Shown piece by piece: positions 45,057-54,111 of a stretch of 64,000 nucleotides of DNA. The DNA is from Desulfurivibrio dismutans (GTDB taxonomy: Bacteria > Desulfobacterota > Desulfobulbia > Desulfobulbales > Desulfurivibrionaceae), in assembly GCF_029210385.1 (NCBI RefSeq), contig NZ_JARGDQ010000001.1, forward strand, positions 186,001 to 250,000. Reading direction: 5' to 3'. Within the stretch, counting starts at the first letter, position 1. Every line of letters starts with the position of its first letter. Under the pieces are notes generated by a model. That model did no database searches and was not told the origin of the DNA. It saw only the letters and a program-made list of their open reading frames with translations. The position numbers and the translations under genes were made by a program.

Positions 45057-46103
45057 ATGAAGAACAATGGTTCCGTTGCCAAAAAGCGGGGTAATTCCCA
45101 GCTTGGCCCCAGCCCCAACCGCAAGCGCAACTCCAAAAAGACGGCCAAGGATCGCCTGCAGGAGTTCTGGGGCGTTTTCGACAAAGAAGACAGTGTCCTG
45201 GTGGTGATCAATGCCGACCCCGACGCCCTGGCCAGCGCCTTTGCCGTCAAGCGTCTGCTGCGGCACCGGGTGAAAAACGTCACCATCGCTTACCCCAACG
45301 AAATCCGCCGGCTCAACAACCTGGTGATGCTGGATTTACTTAAAATCCCCGCCGAACGGTTGCATACGGTCAAGCTGGCCGACTATTCCAAAAAGGTGAT
45401 GCTGGACTCTCAACCCAGCCATCTGCCCAGTTTTGAAAATATCAACTTTGATGTGGTCATCGATCATCATCCGGCCACCAAGGGCTGGCTGGCCACCTTT
45501 GTCGATATCCGCAAAGAATACGGGGCCACCGCTTCGATGATGGTGGAATACCTGCGGGCCGCCAGCGCCCGGCCTTCGGTGGCGCTGGCCACCGCCCTGT
45601 TTTATGCCATCAAGGTTGATACCCAGAACTTTGAAAAGCGGGTCACCCTTTCCGATGCCATCTCTTTTCGCTATCTGTTCAACCTGGCCAACCTGAACCT
45701 GGTGCGCAAGATCGAACTTTCCTCGCTGCGGCGCTCGGAACTAAATTACTTCCGCGCCGCCTTAAACGAGATGAAGTTGAGCAAACAGCGGCTGTACGCC
45801 CACGTGGGCAAAGTGCCCAGCCCCGACATCCTGGTGCTGATTGCCGATTTTTTAAAGCAGGTGCATGAAGCGGCCTGGGTTTTTGTTTCCGGTATCCACC
45901 ACGATAAACTGGTGGTAATTTTCCGCTGTGACGGCTACAAAAAGAATGCGGGACGGCTGGCGGAGAAGATCTTCGGCCGGAGCGGCAGTGCCGGCGGCCA
46001 TCGGGAAGCGGCCCGGGCGGAGGTGCCGCTCAAGAACATGGAAATGGAGGCCGCCTCCCTCAACACCAACACCCTGATCCGTCTCACAACCAAACATATG
46101 TGA
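45057..46103 (+). CDS. DHH-family phosphoesterase (NrnA-like)
   Basis: 348 residues. The metal-binding motifs are VVINADPDALASAFAVKRLL and VVIDHHPATKG (DHH); the C-terminal DHHA1 motif is seen as GGHREAARAEVPL. The family hydrolyses short oligonucleotides, pAp or cyclic dinucleotide products. A Lys/Asn-rich N-terminus (residues 1-32) precedes the domain. AGGA 6 bases before ATG 45057. Precedes the glgC pair by 14 bases, so may share a transcript. Confidence 0.88.
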   Translation: MKNNGSVAKKRGNSQLGPSPNRKRNSKKTAKDRLQEFWGVFDKEDSVLVVINADPDALASAFAVKRLLRHRVKNVTIAYPNEIRRLNNLVMLDLLKIPAERLHTVKLADYSKKVMLDSQPSHLPSFENINFDVVIDHHPATKGWLATFVDIRKEYGATASMMVEYLRAASARPSVALATALFYAIKVDTQNFEKRVTLSDAISFRYLFNLANLNLVRKIELSSLRRSELNYFRAALNEMKLSKQRLYAHVGKVPSPDILVLIADFLKQVHEAAWVFVSGIHHDKLVVIFRCDGYKKNAGRLAEKIFGRSGSAGGHREAARAEVPLKNMEMEAASLNTNTLIRLTTKHM

Positions 46104-46117
46104 CAAGGAGGAGCGCG

Positions 46118-47383
46118 ATGCGGAGACTCAAGCCCGAGGTGATGGCGGTGATCCTGGCCGGCGGTCGGGTGGATGAGTTGAGCGTACTCACCGCGCACCG
46201 CCCCAAGTCCGCCGTACCCTTTGGTGGTTTTGCCCGGGTAATTGACTTTGCCTTGAGCAACCTGATGCAGTCGGGCCTGGAACTGGTGGCGGTGTTGAGT
46301 CAGTATCGCAGTTTTTCCCTGATTAACCATCTCGGCATTGGCGCTTCCTGGGACATGATCGGCCGTTACCGCGGGGTTTTTGTCCTGCCACCCTACCAGG
46401 GGTTCGGCCAGAGCAGCTGGTATCGCGGTTCCGCTGATGCGGTGCGCCAGAATCTTGATTTTATCCAGTTTCACACCCCGGAGACCATTCTGGTGCTTTC
46501 CGGGGATCATGTCTATCACATGGATTACCGCAAGATCATTGAGTACCACCGGCAGAAGGATGCCGATTGCACCATGGCCTTTGTCCAGGTGCCGCAGGAC
46601 AAGGCTCATCGCTTCGGGGTGGCGGAAATCGATGACGAAGACGGGGAAGTCGGCGGCCGGGTGCTGCAATACCGGGAAAAACCGGAAAAACCGGATTTTA
46701 CCTGGGCCTCCATGACTGTTTACTGCTTTAAGCCCAAAGTGCTTTACGAACTGCTGGAGGCCAACGCCCGGGAGGACGAATCATTCGAGTTCGGCCGTGA
46801 TATCCTGCCCCGGGCCATGACCGCCCATAAGAAAATTTACGGCTACAAGTTCGCGGGTTACTGGGGCTACACCCGCACCGTGGAAGAGTACTGGCAGACC
46901 AGCATGGATCTGCTGGGGCCGGACCCCGTCCTGCCCATGGATCGCTGGGGTCTGCGTACCAACCTTGACCATCGCGGCATTCGGGATTACCAGCCGTTGA
47001 AGGTCGGCCCCGCAGCGACGGTCAGCAACAGCCTGATTTACAACGGATGTCTGGTGGAGGGGACGGTGGAAAATTCCATCCTTTTTCCCGGGGTACAGGT
47101 CAAGCCCGGGGCGGTGGTGCGCGATTCGGTGCTTTTTTTCGATAATGTGGTGGGGCGGCGGGCCCAGCTTGACAAGGTGGTAAGTGATGTCAATGTCACC
47201 GTCGGGGAAGAGGTGCAGATCGGTGGCGGCGAGACCTACGGGGAGGGCGGGGTCACCGTGCTGGGCTGGAACAACCAGATTCCGGCGGGGATGCGGATTG
47301 GCGCCGGCTGTACCCTTTACCCGGCTCTGGGCCCGGAGAAGATGGCTCGCAGCCGGATTGCCGATGGGGAGGTGGTGCGGTGA
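46118..47383 (+). CDS. GlgC-type nucleotidyltransferase, copy 1
   Basis: 421 residues. Nucleotidyltransferase domain plus C-terminal left-handed beta-helix. AVILAGGRVDELSVLTAHRPKSAVPFGG replaces the usual GGxGTRL loop; SGDHVYHMDY (catalytic Asp), REKPEKP and FGRDILPRAM are present. The C-terminal part (AATVSNSLIYNGCLVEGTVE, NSILFPGV) is normal. AAGGAGG lies 8 bases before ATG 46118. Because the nucleotide loop deviates, it may be a regulatory or altered-specificity partner of copy 2. Usual reaction: ATP + glucose-1-P to ADP-glucose for glycogen. Confidence 0.87.
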   Translation: MRRLKPEVMAVILAGGRVDELSVLTAHRPKSAVPFGGFARVIDFALSNLMQSGLELVAVLSQYRSFSLINHLGIGASWDMIGRYRGVFVLPPYQGFGQSSWYRGSADAVRQNLDFIQFHTPETILVLSGDHVYHMDYRKIIEYHRQKDADCTMAFVQVPQDKAHRFGVAEIDDEDGEVGGRVLQYREKPEKPDFTWASMTVYCFKPKVLYELLEANAREDESFEFGRDILPRAMTAHKKIYGYKFAGYWGYTRTVEEYWQTSMDLLGPDPVLPMDRWGLRTNLDHRGIRDYQPLKVGPAATVSNSLIYNGCLVEGTVENSILFPGVQVKPGAVVRDSVLFFDNVVGRRAQLDKVVSDVNVTVGEEVQIGGGETYGEGGVTVLGWNNQIPAGMRIGAGCTLYPALGPEKMARSRIADGEVVR

Positions 47384-48654
47384 TTCGCCAAAAAAATGAA
47401 CCCCTGGTACTGCTGCTGGCCGGCGGGGTTGGCAGCCGGCTCAACAACCTGGTCCAGAGCCGGGCGAAACCGGCGGTGCCCTTCGCCGGTATTTACCGGA
47501 TCATTGATTTCAGCCTCAGCAATGTGATGAACTCCGGCTTTTCACAGGTGGGGGTGCTGACCCAGTACAAACCGCTTTCCCTGATGCGCCATATCGGCGA
47601 CGGCGCTGCCTGGGATCTCACCGGCCGTACCCGCGGGGTGAAAATCCTGCCGCCGCGCACCGGTTCCCGTGATTCCGACTGGTACAAAGGCACCGCCGAT
47701 GCGGTGCGCCAGAATATCGACTTTATCAGGGCTCATCCCACCCCAGAGGTGATCATCCTCTCCGGTGACCACATCTACAGCATGGACCTTGACGATATGC
47801 TGCAGGCCCATCGCCGCAAAGGGGCCGACATGACGGTGGCCACCATGGTGGTGCCCAAGGAGCAGATTCACCAGTTCGGCACCGCCATCACCGATGCCGA
47901 CGGCCGGGTGGTGGAGTGGGAGGAAAAACCGGTCCACCCCCGTACCGATCTGGCCTCCATGGGCATTTACGTGGTCAGCACCGCTTATTTGCTCAAAACG
48001 CTGGAGACTTACCGGGAAGATACCGATTTCGGGATGGACATCATCCCCCGGGCCATCACCGCCGACTGGGTCTATGCCTACCCATTCCGGGGCTACTGGC
48101 GCGATGTGGGCACCATTCAGGCCTACTGGGAAGCCAATATGGACGTGTTGCGGTCTGATTCTCCCATTACCCCGCAAGCTTGGGGCATCAGGGCCAATCC
48201 CGAGGCTGAGGGGCTGTCTTTCGATCGCTGCCCGGCCCGCCTGGTGGGAGCCGGGCGGGTGCATAATTCCCTGGTGGCCGCCGGGTGTGTGATTGAGGGT
48301 ACGGTGATCAATTCGGTGCTCTCCCCCGGGGTGCGGGTGGAGGCCGGAGCGGTGGTGCGTGACTCTATTCTCTTTCATGACTGCCTGGTAGGCTCCGGTG
48401 CCGAGGTTGACCTGGCGATTCTCGACAAGCGGGTCGCGGTGGGGCCGGCGGCGGTGGTAGGGGTTGGCGACGCGCAGGAAAAGAAGCGAATCAATCGGGC
48501 CCATCCCGAGCATCTTTATAGCGGTATTACTCTGGTGGGCAAGGGAGCGCAGATTCCCGCCGGGGTAACCATCGGCCGTAACTGCATTATCTCCCCCTGG
48601 CGGCAGGCCGAAGAGTTCGGCAGTGTCACCGTGGCCAGCGGCGAAAGCGTTTAA
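47380..48654 (+). CDS. glgC: Glucose-1-phosphate adenylyltransferase, copy 2
   Basis: 424 residues. LLLAGGVGSRLNNLVQSRAKPAVPFAG is the canonical nucleotide loop; SGDHIYSMDLDDML has the catalytic Asp; WEEKP holds the sugar-phosphate Lys; FGMDIIPRAI and YWRDVGTIQAYWEANMD are standard GlgC motifs. GTG start overlaps the copy 1 stop (GTGA), so the two are co-translated and could form a hetero-oligomer. Its stop overlaps that of trpA on the other strand (TTAA shared). Supplies ADP-glucose for glycogen synthesis. Confidence 0.93.
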   Translation: MIRQKNEPLVLLLAGGVGSRLNNLVQSRAKPAVPFAGIYRIIDFSLSNVMNSGFSQVGVLTQYKPLSLMRHIGDGAAWDLTGRTRGVKILPPRTGSRDSDWYKGTADAVRQNIDFIRAHPTPEVIILSGDHIYSMDLDDMLQAHRRKGADMTVATMVVPKEQIHQFGTAITDADGRVVEWEEKPVHPRTDLASMGIYVVSTAYLLKTLETYREDTDFGMDIIPRAITADWVYAYPFRGYWRDVGTIQAYWEANMDVLRSDSPITPQAWGIRANPEAEGLSFDRCPARLVGAGRVHNSLVAAGCVIEGTVINSVLSPGVRVEAGAVVRDSILFHDCLVGSGAEVDLAILDKRVAVGPAAVVGVGDAQEKKRINRAHPEHLYSGITLVGKGAQIPAGVTIGRNCIISPWRQAEEFGSVTVASGESV

Positions 48655-49415
48655 CGCAGGCCGGCGATGAACTCGCTCACCGCGGCGGCTCCCTGTGCTT
48701 CCACCAGGCGGATGGTGGCCGAGCCGATCACCGCGATGTCCGCCTTACCGCGCAGCAGATCCACGTCCCGGCGATTGCTGATGCCGAAGCCCACCGCCAG
48801 GGGAAACTCGGTGGCTCGGCGGCAGCGGTCGATATAGCGGTCGAAATCCTGGTCGAAACTGGTCTGAGTTCCGGTAACGCCCCGGCGGGCCACGCAGTAA
48901 ATAAAGCCGCCGCCGTGGCCGGCCAGTTTCTTCATCCGCGCCTCAGTGCTGGTGGGGGCAAAGATTTGGATCGGCGCCAGCTCCAGGCGGCGGCAGGCGG
49001 TAAGATATTCCTCGCCTTCCTCGGGCGGCAGATCGGGGATGATCAGGCCCCTGATCCCGCTCTCCTTGCTTTTCTGCAGAAAAGCTTCCACCCCGTACTT
49101 GAACAGGATGTTGTAGTAGGTCATGAAGAGGAAGGGGATCCGGTGCCGGTCGGTCATTTCGGCGGCAAATTCCAGGCACTGCCTCACCTTCACACCGCGG
49201 TCGATGGCCTCCTGGTTGGCCCGCAGGATCACCGGCCCGTCGGCCACCGGCTCGGAAAAGGGGATCTGCAGCTCGATGATATCCACCCCGGCCTCCACCA
49301 TCCGGGCGATCACCTCCCGGTTGACTTCAAAGGAGGGGTAGCCCAGCACCAGGTGGGTCATCAGCAGGATTTCCCGGTCTTGCCGGGCCTGTTTAATTTC
49401 TTGGGCCAGAGTCAT
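48651..49415 (-). CDS. trpA: Tryptophan synthase alpha chain
   Basis: 254 residues. Splits indole-3-glycerol phosphate. VDIIELQIPFSEPVADGPVI carries the catalytic Glu and GLIIPDLPPEEGEEY the catalytic Asp; GFIYCVARRGVTGTQ and LAVGFGISNRRDV complete the barrel. ATG overlaps the trpB stop (ATGA). No other trp genes are adjacent, so trpBA stands apart from the rest of the pathway. Confidence 0.95.
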   Translation of the reverse strand: MTLAQEIKQARQDREILLMTHLVLGYPSFEVNREVIARMVEAGVDIIELQIPFSEPVADGPVILRANQEAIDRGVKVRQCLEFAAEMTDRHRIPFLFMTYYNILFKYGVEAFLQKSKESGIRGLIIPDLPPEEGEEYLTACRRLELAPIQIFAPTSTEARMKKLAGHGGGFIYCVARRGVTGTQTSFDQDFDRYIDRCRRATEFPLAVGFGISNRRDVDLLRGKADIAVIGSATIRLVEAQGAAAVSEFIAGLR

Positions 49416-50668
49416 GAGGCCGGCTCCTTGGCGTATTCTTCTCCCTTGGCACGGATAAACGCCTGCCAGGAAGGATCTTTAAAGGCGTGGGCGATGGTGA
49501 AGATATCTTTGTCGCCCCGGCCCGACTGGTTAATGACGATGGCGGCTTCCGGCGGCAGTTCCCCGGCCTCCCTGAAGGCCTGGACAAAGGCATGGGCCGA
49601 TTCCAGTGCCGGGATTATCCCTTCGCTGGCCATGGTCAGCTGCAGGGCCTCCATGACCTCGGCGTCGGTGGCGGCGGCCATCCGCACCCGGCCCCCTTCC
49701 CAGAGGTCGGCCAGCATGGGGGAGACCCCGATGTAATCCAGACCGGCGGCCACCGAATGGGTATCTTTCATCTGGCCGTCGCTGTCCTGTAAAAACATGG
49801 TCTTGTAACCCTGGGCCACCCCGGGTGTCCCGGCGGGGTGGTTGCCGGCTTCCTCCGCCGTCAGTCGGGCGGCGTGCTGGCCGGTGGTCAGCCCCTTGCC
49901 GCCGGCCTCCACCCCCACCAGTTCCACCTCCTCATCGGCCATAAAGCCCTGGAAGATGCCCATGGCGTTGGAACCGCCGCCGACGCAGGCGTACACCCGG
50001 GCCGGCAGACGGCCGTGGGCCGCCAGGATCTGCCGCCGGGTTTCTTCGCCGATGATCTTCTGGAACCAGGCCACCATGGCCGGAAAGGGGTGGGGGCCGC
50101 AGACCGTGCCCATCACGTAATGGGTTGAGTCCATGTTGGCCACCCAGTCGCGGAAGGCCTCGTTGATGGCGTCTTTCAGGGTGCGGCTGCCGGAGGTTAC
50201 CGGCACCACGGTGGCGCCCAGTTTTTCCATCCAGAAGACGTTGGGCCGTTGGCGCTGGACATCTTCTTCGCCCATGTAAATGGTACAGGCAAGGCCGAAT
50301 TTGGCGGCCATGGTGGCGGTGGCTACCCCGTGCTGACCGGCTCCGGTTTCAGCGATCACCCGGGTTTTTCCCATCCGCCGTACCAGCAGCCCCTGACCCA
50401 TGACGTTGTTGGCTTTGTGCGCCCCGGTGTGGTTGAGATCTTCGCGCTTGATGTAAATCTGCGCGCCACCGAAGCGGCGGGTAAGATTTTCCGCCAGGGT
50501 CAGGGGGGTGGGGCGGCAGGAATAACTGGCCATCAGGTCAACGTATTGCTGCCAGAAGGACGGGTCAGCCTGGGCCTCGGCAAAGACTGCGTTTAACTGC
50601 CGGAAGGTTTCATGCAGGATCTCCGGCACAAAAGCCCCGCCCCAGTTACCGTAATATCCTGGTTTCAT
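49412..50668 (-). CDS. trpB: Tryptophan synthase beta chain
   Basis: 418 residues, PLP enzyme condensing indole with serine. Schiff-base lysine K85 in HTGAHKANNVMGQ; AETGAGQHGVATATMAAKFG; phosphate loop VGGGSNAMGIF; NQSGRGDKD near the end. TrpB1 type. The leader on the minus strand contains the palindrome TTCCACCGTGGAA (50688-50676), overlapping the likely ribosome site GGAAG. Coupled to trpA by a 4-base overlap. Confidence 0.96.
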   Translation of the reverse strand: MKPGYYGNWGGAFVPEILHETFRQLNAVFAEAQADPSFWQQYVDLMASYSCRPTPLTLAENLTRRFGGAQIYIKREDLNHTGAHKANNVMGQGLLVRRMGKTRVIAETGAGQHGVATATMAAKFGLACTIYMGEEDVQRQRPNVFWMEKLGATVVPVTSGSRTLKDAINEAFRDWVANMDSTHYVMGTVCGPHPFPAMVAWFQKIIGEETRRQILAAHGRLPARVYACVGGGSNAMGIFQGFMADEEVELVGVEAGGKGLTTGQHAARLTAEEAGNHPAGTPGVAQGYKTMFLQDSDGQMKDTHSVAAGLDYIGVSPMLADLWEGGRVRMAAATDAEVMEALQLTMASEGIIPALESAHAFVQAFREAGELPPEAAIVINQSGRGDKDIFTIAHAFKDPSWQAFIRAKGEEYAKEPAS

Positions 50669-50771
50669 AATATTCTTCCACGGTGGAAAGGGTTGTTTGG
50701 GTGCTCAACGGCAAAAGAGCATCCTACTGCAAAGAGCGCTTTTTGTAAATTGCCAGGGTTGCACGGCCCCC

Positions 50772-50802
50772 GTCCAGGCGCGGTGAGACTTTGATGTTGC
50801 CT
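50772..50802 (+). repeat. Short dispersed repeat, copy 5
   Basis: GTCCAGGCGCGGTGAGACTT then TGATGTTGCCT, preceded by CACGGCCCCC. Sits in the 145-base gap between trpB and the hybrid kinase gene, just past the kinase stop. Confidence 0.55.
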
Positions 50803-50813
50803 CGGGGTTACTG

Positions 50814-52376
50814 TCAGGTGCCGCTAAGGGTGCTCCGGATCTTGGCGGCCAACTCGGCCATGGAGAATGGTTTCTGCAGAAAATTGATCCCTTTTTCCAG
50901 CATGCCGTTGTGGGCGATCACCTCGGCGGGGTAGCCGGACATGAACAGGCAGCGGATGGCGGATTGCCGGGCGCGGATTTTTTCCGCCAGTTCCCGCCCG
51001 TTGATTTCCGGCATCACCACATCGCTGAGCAGCAGGTCCAGCTCGCCCTGGTGCTGTTCGGCCAGGGCCAGGGCTTCCCGGGGGGTGGCGGCGGTCAGCG
51101 CCCGGTAGCCCAATTCTTGAAGGATTCGGGTGGTTACCGCCAGGATGGTCGGGTCATCCTCCACCAGGAGAATGGTTTCGCTGCCCCCGCCGATGGTTGC
51201 CGGCGAGGGCGCCGGGGCCCGGTCTTCATCTTCGGTGGTGAGGTGCCGGGGCAGGTAAAGCCGGAAGGTGGAGCCTTGCCCGGGTTCACTGTAGAAGTTG
51301 ATAAAGCCTTGGTTCTGCTTAGCAATGCCGTAGACGGTGGCCAGCCCCAGGCCGGTGCCCTGGCCGGTTTCCTTGGTGGTGAAAAAGGGTTCAAAAATAT
51401 GGGCCTGGGTTTCCCGGTCCATGCCGATACCGTTGTCGCTGACCGTCAGCCGTACGTATTCGCCGGGCTGGCAGCCGGCATGGGTAGCGCAGTATTGCCC
51501 GTCAAGGCCCACATTGGCGGTTTCGATACTGATTCGGCCCCTATGGCTGATGGCGTCCCGGGCGTTGACGCAGAGGTTGGCCAGCACCTGGTCCACCTGG
51601 CCGGGGTCTATCTTCACCGGCCAAAGTTCGGCCGCCGGTTGCCAGTTGAATTCGATTTCCTCGCCGATCAGCCGCCGGAGCATTTTCAGTATGCCGGCCA
51701 CCGTTTCATTGAGGTTAAGTACCTGCGGAGTGACCGTCTGTTTGCGGGCAAAGGCCAGCAGTTGCCGGGTGAGGTCGGTGGAGCGGCGGGCGGCATCCAG
51801 AATTCCGGTAAATTCTTCATGGCCTGGCTGGCTCTCTTTAAGGTGCATCAGGCCCAGTTCGGCATAACCTTTGATGACGGTGAGGATATTGTTGAAATCA
51901 TGGGCCACCCCGCCGGCCAGGGTGCCGATGGCCTCCATCTTCTGGGCCTGGTTGAGTTGCGTTTGCAGCAGCTTTTCCCGCTGTCGGCGGCGCTTTCGCT
52001 CTTCCACTTCCGCCAGCTCACGCTGGATGGCCGGCACCAGCCGGGAGAGCTTGTCTTTCATGACGTAATCGCGGGCCCCTTGGCGCATGATCTTGGTGGC
52101 GGTCTCCTCTCCCACCGCGCCGGAGACTAGAATAAAGGGCAGTTCGGGGTTGGCGGCCTGAACCAACTCCAGGGCCTCCATGCCGCTGAAGCCTGGCATG
52201 GCGTAGTCTGACAACGCCAGCTCCCAGGGGCCGCGGGTAAGAGCCTGCTGCAGTTCGGCGGCGCTTTCCACCCGTTCATGCTCTGGGCTGTAACCTCCTT
52301 TTTTGAGGGCGCGGAGGATCAGGGCCGCGTCATCATCGGCATCCTCGATCAGCAGTACCCGCAGTATTTGTTCCAT
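50814..52376 (-). CDS. Receiver-kinase-receiver hybrid protein
   Basis: 520 residues, no membrane segment. Receiver 1 at about 1-125 ([31 protein letters not shown]); HisKA around 150 ([20 protein letters not shown]); HATPase with [21 protein letters not shown] and [12 protein letters not shown]; receiver 2 from about 395 ([28 protein letters not shown]). A soluble phosphorelay hub. Starts 2 bases after the single receiver gene, in the same operon as the membrane kinase and binding protein. Confidence 0.93.
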   Translation of the reverse strand: MEQILRVLLIEDADDDAALILRALKKGGYSPEHERVESAAELQQALTRGPWELALSDYAMPGFSGMEALELVQAANPELPFILVSGAVGEETATKIMRQGARDYVMKDKLSRLVPAIQRELAEVEERKRRRQREKLLQTQLNQAQKMEAIGTLAGGVAHDFNNILTVIKGYAELGLMHLKESQPGHEEFTGILDAARRSTDLTRQLLAFARKQTVTPQVLNLNETVAGILKMLRRLIGEEIEFNWQPAAELWPVKIDPGQVDQVLANLCVNARDAISHRGRISIETANVGLDGQYCATHAGCQPGEYVRLTVSDNGIGMDRETQAHIFEPFFTTKETGQGTGLGLATVYGIAKQNQGFINFYSEPGQGSTFRLYLPRHLTTEDEDRAPAPSPATIGGGSETILLVEDDPTILAVTTRILQELGYRALTAATPREALALAEQHQGELDLLLSDVVMPEINGRELAEKIRARQSAIRCLFMSGYPAEVIAHNGMLEKGINFLQKPFSMAELAAKIRSTLSGT

Positions 52377-52378
52377 TT

Positions 52379-52825
52379 TCAGCCCTGTTTTTTAGGCGGG
52401 CCCTGGTTCAGCACCAGCCAGTAGACGCCGAGCTGGCGGATGGCCTCGCTGAACTGGACGAAATCCACCGGTTTGCGGATGAAACTGTTGGCCCGCAGGT
52501 GGTAGCTTCTGATCCGGTCCTGCTCCTCGTTGGAGGTGGTGAGCATCACCACCGGCAGCAGTTCGGTGCGCGGGTCGGCCCGGATCTTTTCCAGCACCTC
52601 CAGGCCGTTGAGCTTGGGCAGGTTGATGTCCAGCAGCACCAGTTCCGGCAGCACTTCCGGGTCGCGCCCGGCGTAAGACCCCTGGCCGAAGAGGTAATCC
52701 AGGGCTTCCACGCCGTCCCGGGCTACCACCACTTCGTTCAAAATATTGTTTTTCTTCAGTGCCCGGAGGGTCAGGGCTTCATCATCGGGGTTGTCTTCCA
52801 CCAGCAGAATTATTTTTTTATTCAT
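52379..52825 (-). CDS. Single-domain response regulator (Rcp1-like)
   Basis: 148 residues, one receiver domain: ILLVEDNPDDEALTLRALKK, phosphoacceptor Asp in LVLLDINLPKLNGLEVL, then VVMLTTSNEEQD and the conserved Lys in IRKPVDF. The family resembles cyanobacterial Rcp1 and usually pairs with bacteriophytochrome-like kinases. ATG 52825 overlaps the kinase stop (ATGA), so a few residues in front of it are excluded. No output domain; it may shuttle phosphate to the hybrid protein. Confidence 0.93.
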   Translation of the reverse strand: MNKKIILLVEDNPDDEALTLRALKKNNILNEVVVARDGVEALDYLFGQGSYAGRDPEVLPELVLLDINLPKLNGLEVLEKIRADPRTELLPVVMLTTSNEEQDRIRSYHLRANSFIRKPVDFVQFSEAIRQLGVYWLVLNQGPPKKQG

Positions 52826-54111
52826 GTTTTGGCTCTCCACTTGGGGTCATGTCGGTCAAGGGTAAAATAAAAGGTGGCACCTTGTTGTTCTTTGGCTTCG
52901 GCCCAGATCAGGCCGCCATGGCGGTGGATGATCCGCTGCACGGTGGCCAGGCCGATGCCGGTGCCTTCAAACTCCTTGGGGCTGTGCAGCCGTTGGAAGG
53001 CGGTGAAGATCTTGTCGGCGTAAGTCATGTCGAATCCGGCCCCGTTATCGCGGACAAAACAGATGGTGCGCTGGTCCTCCCTGATGGTGCCAAGGGAGAT
53101 TTCGGGGTTGACGGTCTTGCCGGTGAACTTCCAGGCATTGCCCAGCAGGTTGTCCATCACCGCCCGCAGCAGGACCGGATCGCCGAGCACCTGAATGCCG
53201 GGTTCTATGACCACTTTAACTTTCCGTTCCGGAGCGTCCTTTTGCAGTTCGGCCATGATTTCCTCGGCCATGGCGCTCAAGTCCACCCGGCTCCAGTTGA
53301 TCTCGCCCCGGGATAGCCGGGAGAGCTGCAGCATGTCGTCGATCAGGTTGCCCATCCGCCCGCAGCCCGCTCGGATGCGCTGGAGGTAGTCCTGGCCGGT
53401 ATCGTCCAGGCGGTCGTGATAATCCTCCAGCAGGGCCTGGCTGAAGCCGTCGATGCCCCGGAGGGGGGCGCGCAGGTCGTGGGAGATGGAATAGGCAAAG
53501 GCATCCAGCTCCCGGTTGGTGGCCCCCAGTTCCAGCTCGGCCCGGCGGCGTTTATCGATTTCCCGTTCCAGGGGAACAAAGGCCAGGTAACGGAAAACCA
53601 GCCAGAGCATCAGGCCCAGCATCGCGGTAATGGCCAGGGAAATGAGAAGCAGCCGGTTACGCATCTCCTGCAGGATAATTTCCGCCTGGCGGTAATCCTT
53701 GCTCAGAGTGAGCGTCAGCAGGTGCTGATCCTGGTAAGTTACCTGCTGTTGCTGGGTGATGATAAAGGGGGAGTCGGAATCCCGGACAAACCGGCTGAGC
53801 AGATGGCCGGTGGGGCTGTAGGCTTCAAACAGCAGCACGTCCTCATGGTGGGCGCTCCATTGCTGCATGAACTGCTCCACGTCGGCAAACTGATATTTAA
53901 GCAGTGGTTCGATCATGAAGGTGGTGGCGGCCTGCAACTGATAGTTGAGCTGGGTTTCAACTTCCTGCAGTTGGGCCTGGCGCTGCTGGCCCAGCAGCAG
54001 ATAGTTGGTCAGTCCCAGGACCAGTAGCAGCACCGCCAGCATTCCGGCAATCACCCGCTGGTAGGAGAAAATTTCCGGCTTGCCTTCCGGGTCCGGCTGG
54101 TCAGTGGTCAT
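52822..54111 (-). CDS. Membrane sensor histidine kinase
   Basis: 429 residues. Helices VIAGMLAVLLLVLGLTNYLLLG and LLLISLAITAMLGLMLWLVFRYLAF flank a 140-residue periplasmic domain. HisKA has ISHDLRAPLRGIDGFSQALL; HATPase has VMDNLLGNAWKFTG, VRDNGAGFDM and GTGIGLATVQRIIHRHGG. No HAMP or PAS domain. Overlaps the end of the binding protein gene by 11 bases, which implies they work together. Confidence 0.94.
   Translation of the reverse strand: MTTDQPDPEGKPEIFSYQRVIAGMLAVLLLVLGLTNYLLLGQQRQAQLQEVETQLNYQLQAATTFMIEPLLKYQFADVEQFMQQWSAHHEDVLLFEAYSPTGHLLSRFVRDSDSPFIITQQQQVTYQDQHLLTLTLSKDYRQAEIILQEMRNRLLLISLAITAMLGLMLWLVFRYLAFVPLEREIDKRRRAELELGATNRELDAFAYSISHDLRAPLRGIDGFSQALLEDYHDRLDDTGQDYLQRIRAGCGRMGNLIDDMLQLSRLSRGEINWSRVDLSAMAEEIMAELQKDAPERKVKVVIEPGIQVLGDPVLLRAVMDNLLGNAWKFTGKTVNPEISLGTIREDQRTICFVRDNGAGFDMTYADKIFTAFQRLHSPKEFEGTGIGLATVQRIIHRHGGLIWAEAKEQQGATFYFTLDRHDPKWRAKT

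Noticed and set aside
50676-50688. Palindrome TTCCACGGTGGAA at the trpB ribosome site as a trp operator
   Set aside because: Only 13 bp and unlike known trp operators; mentioned under trpB only.
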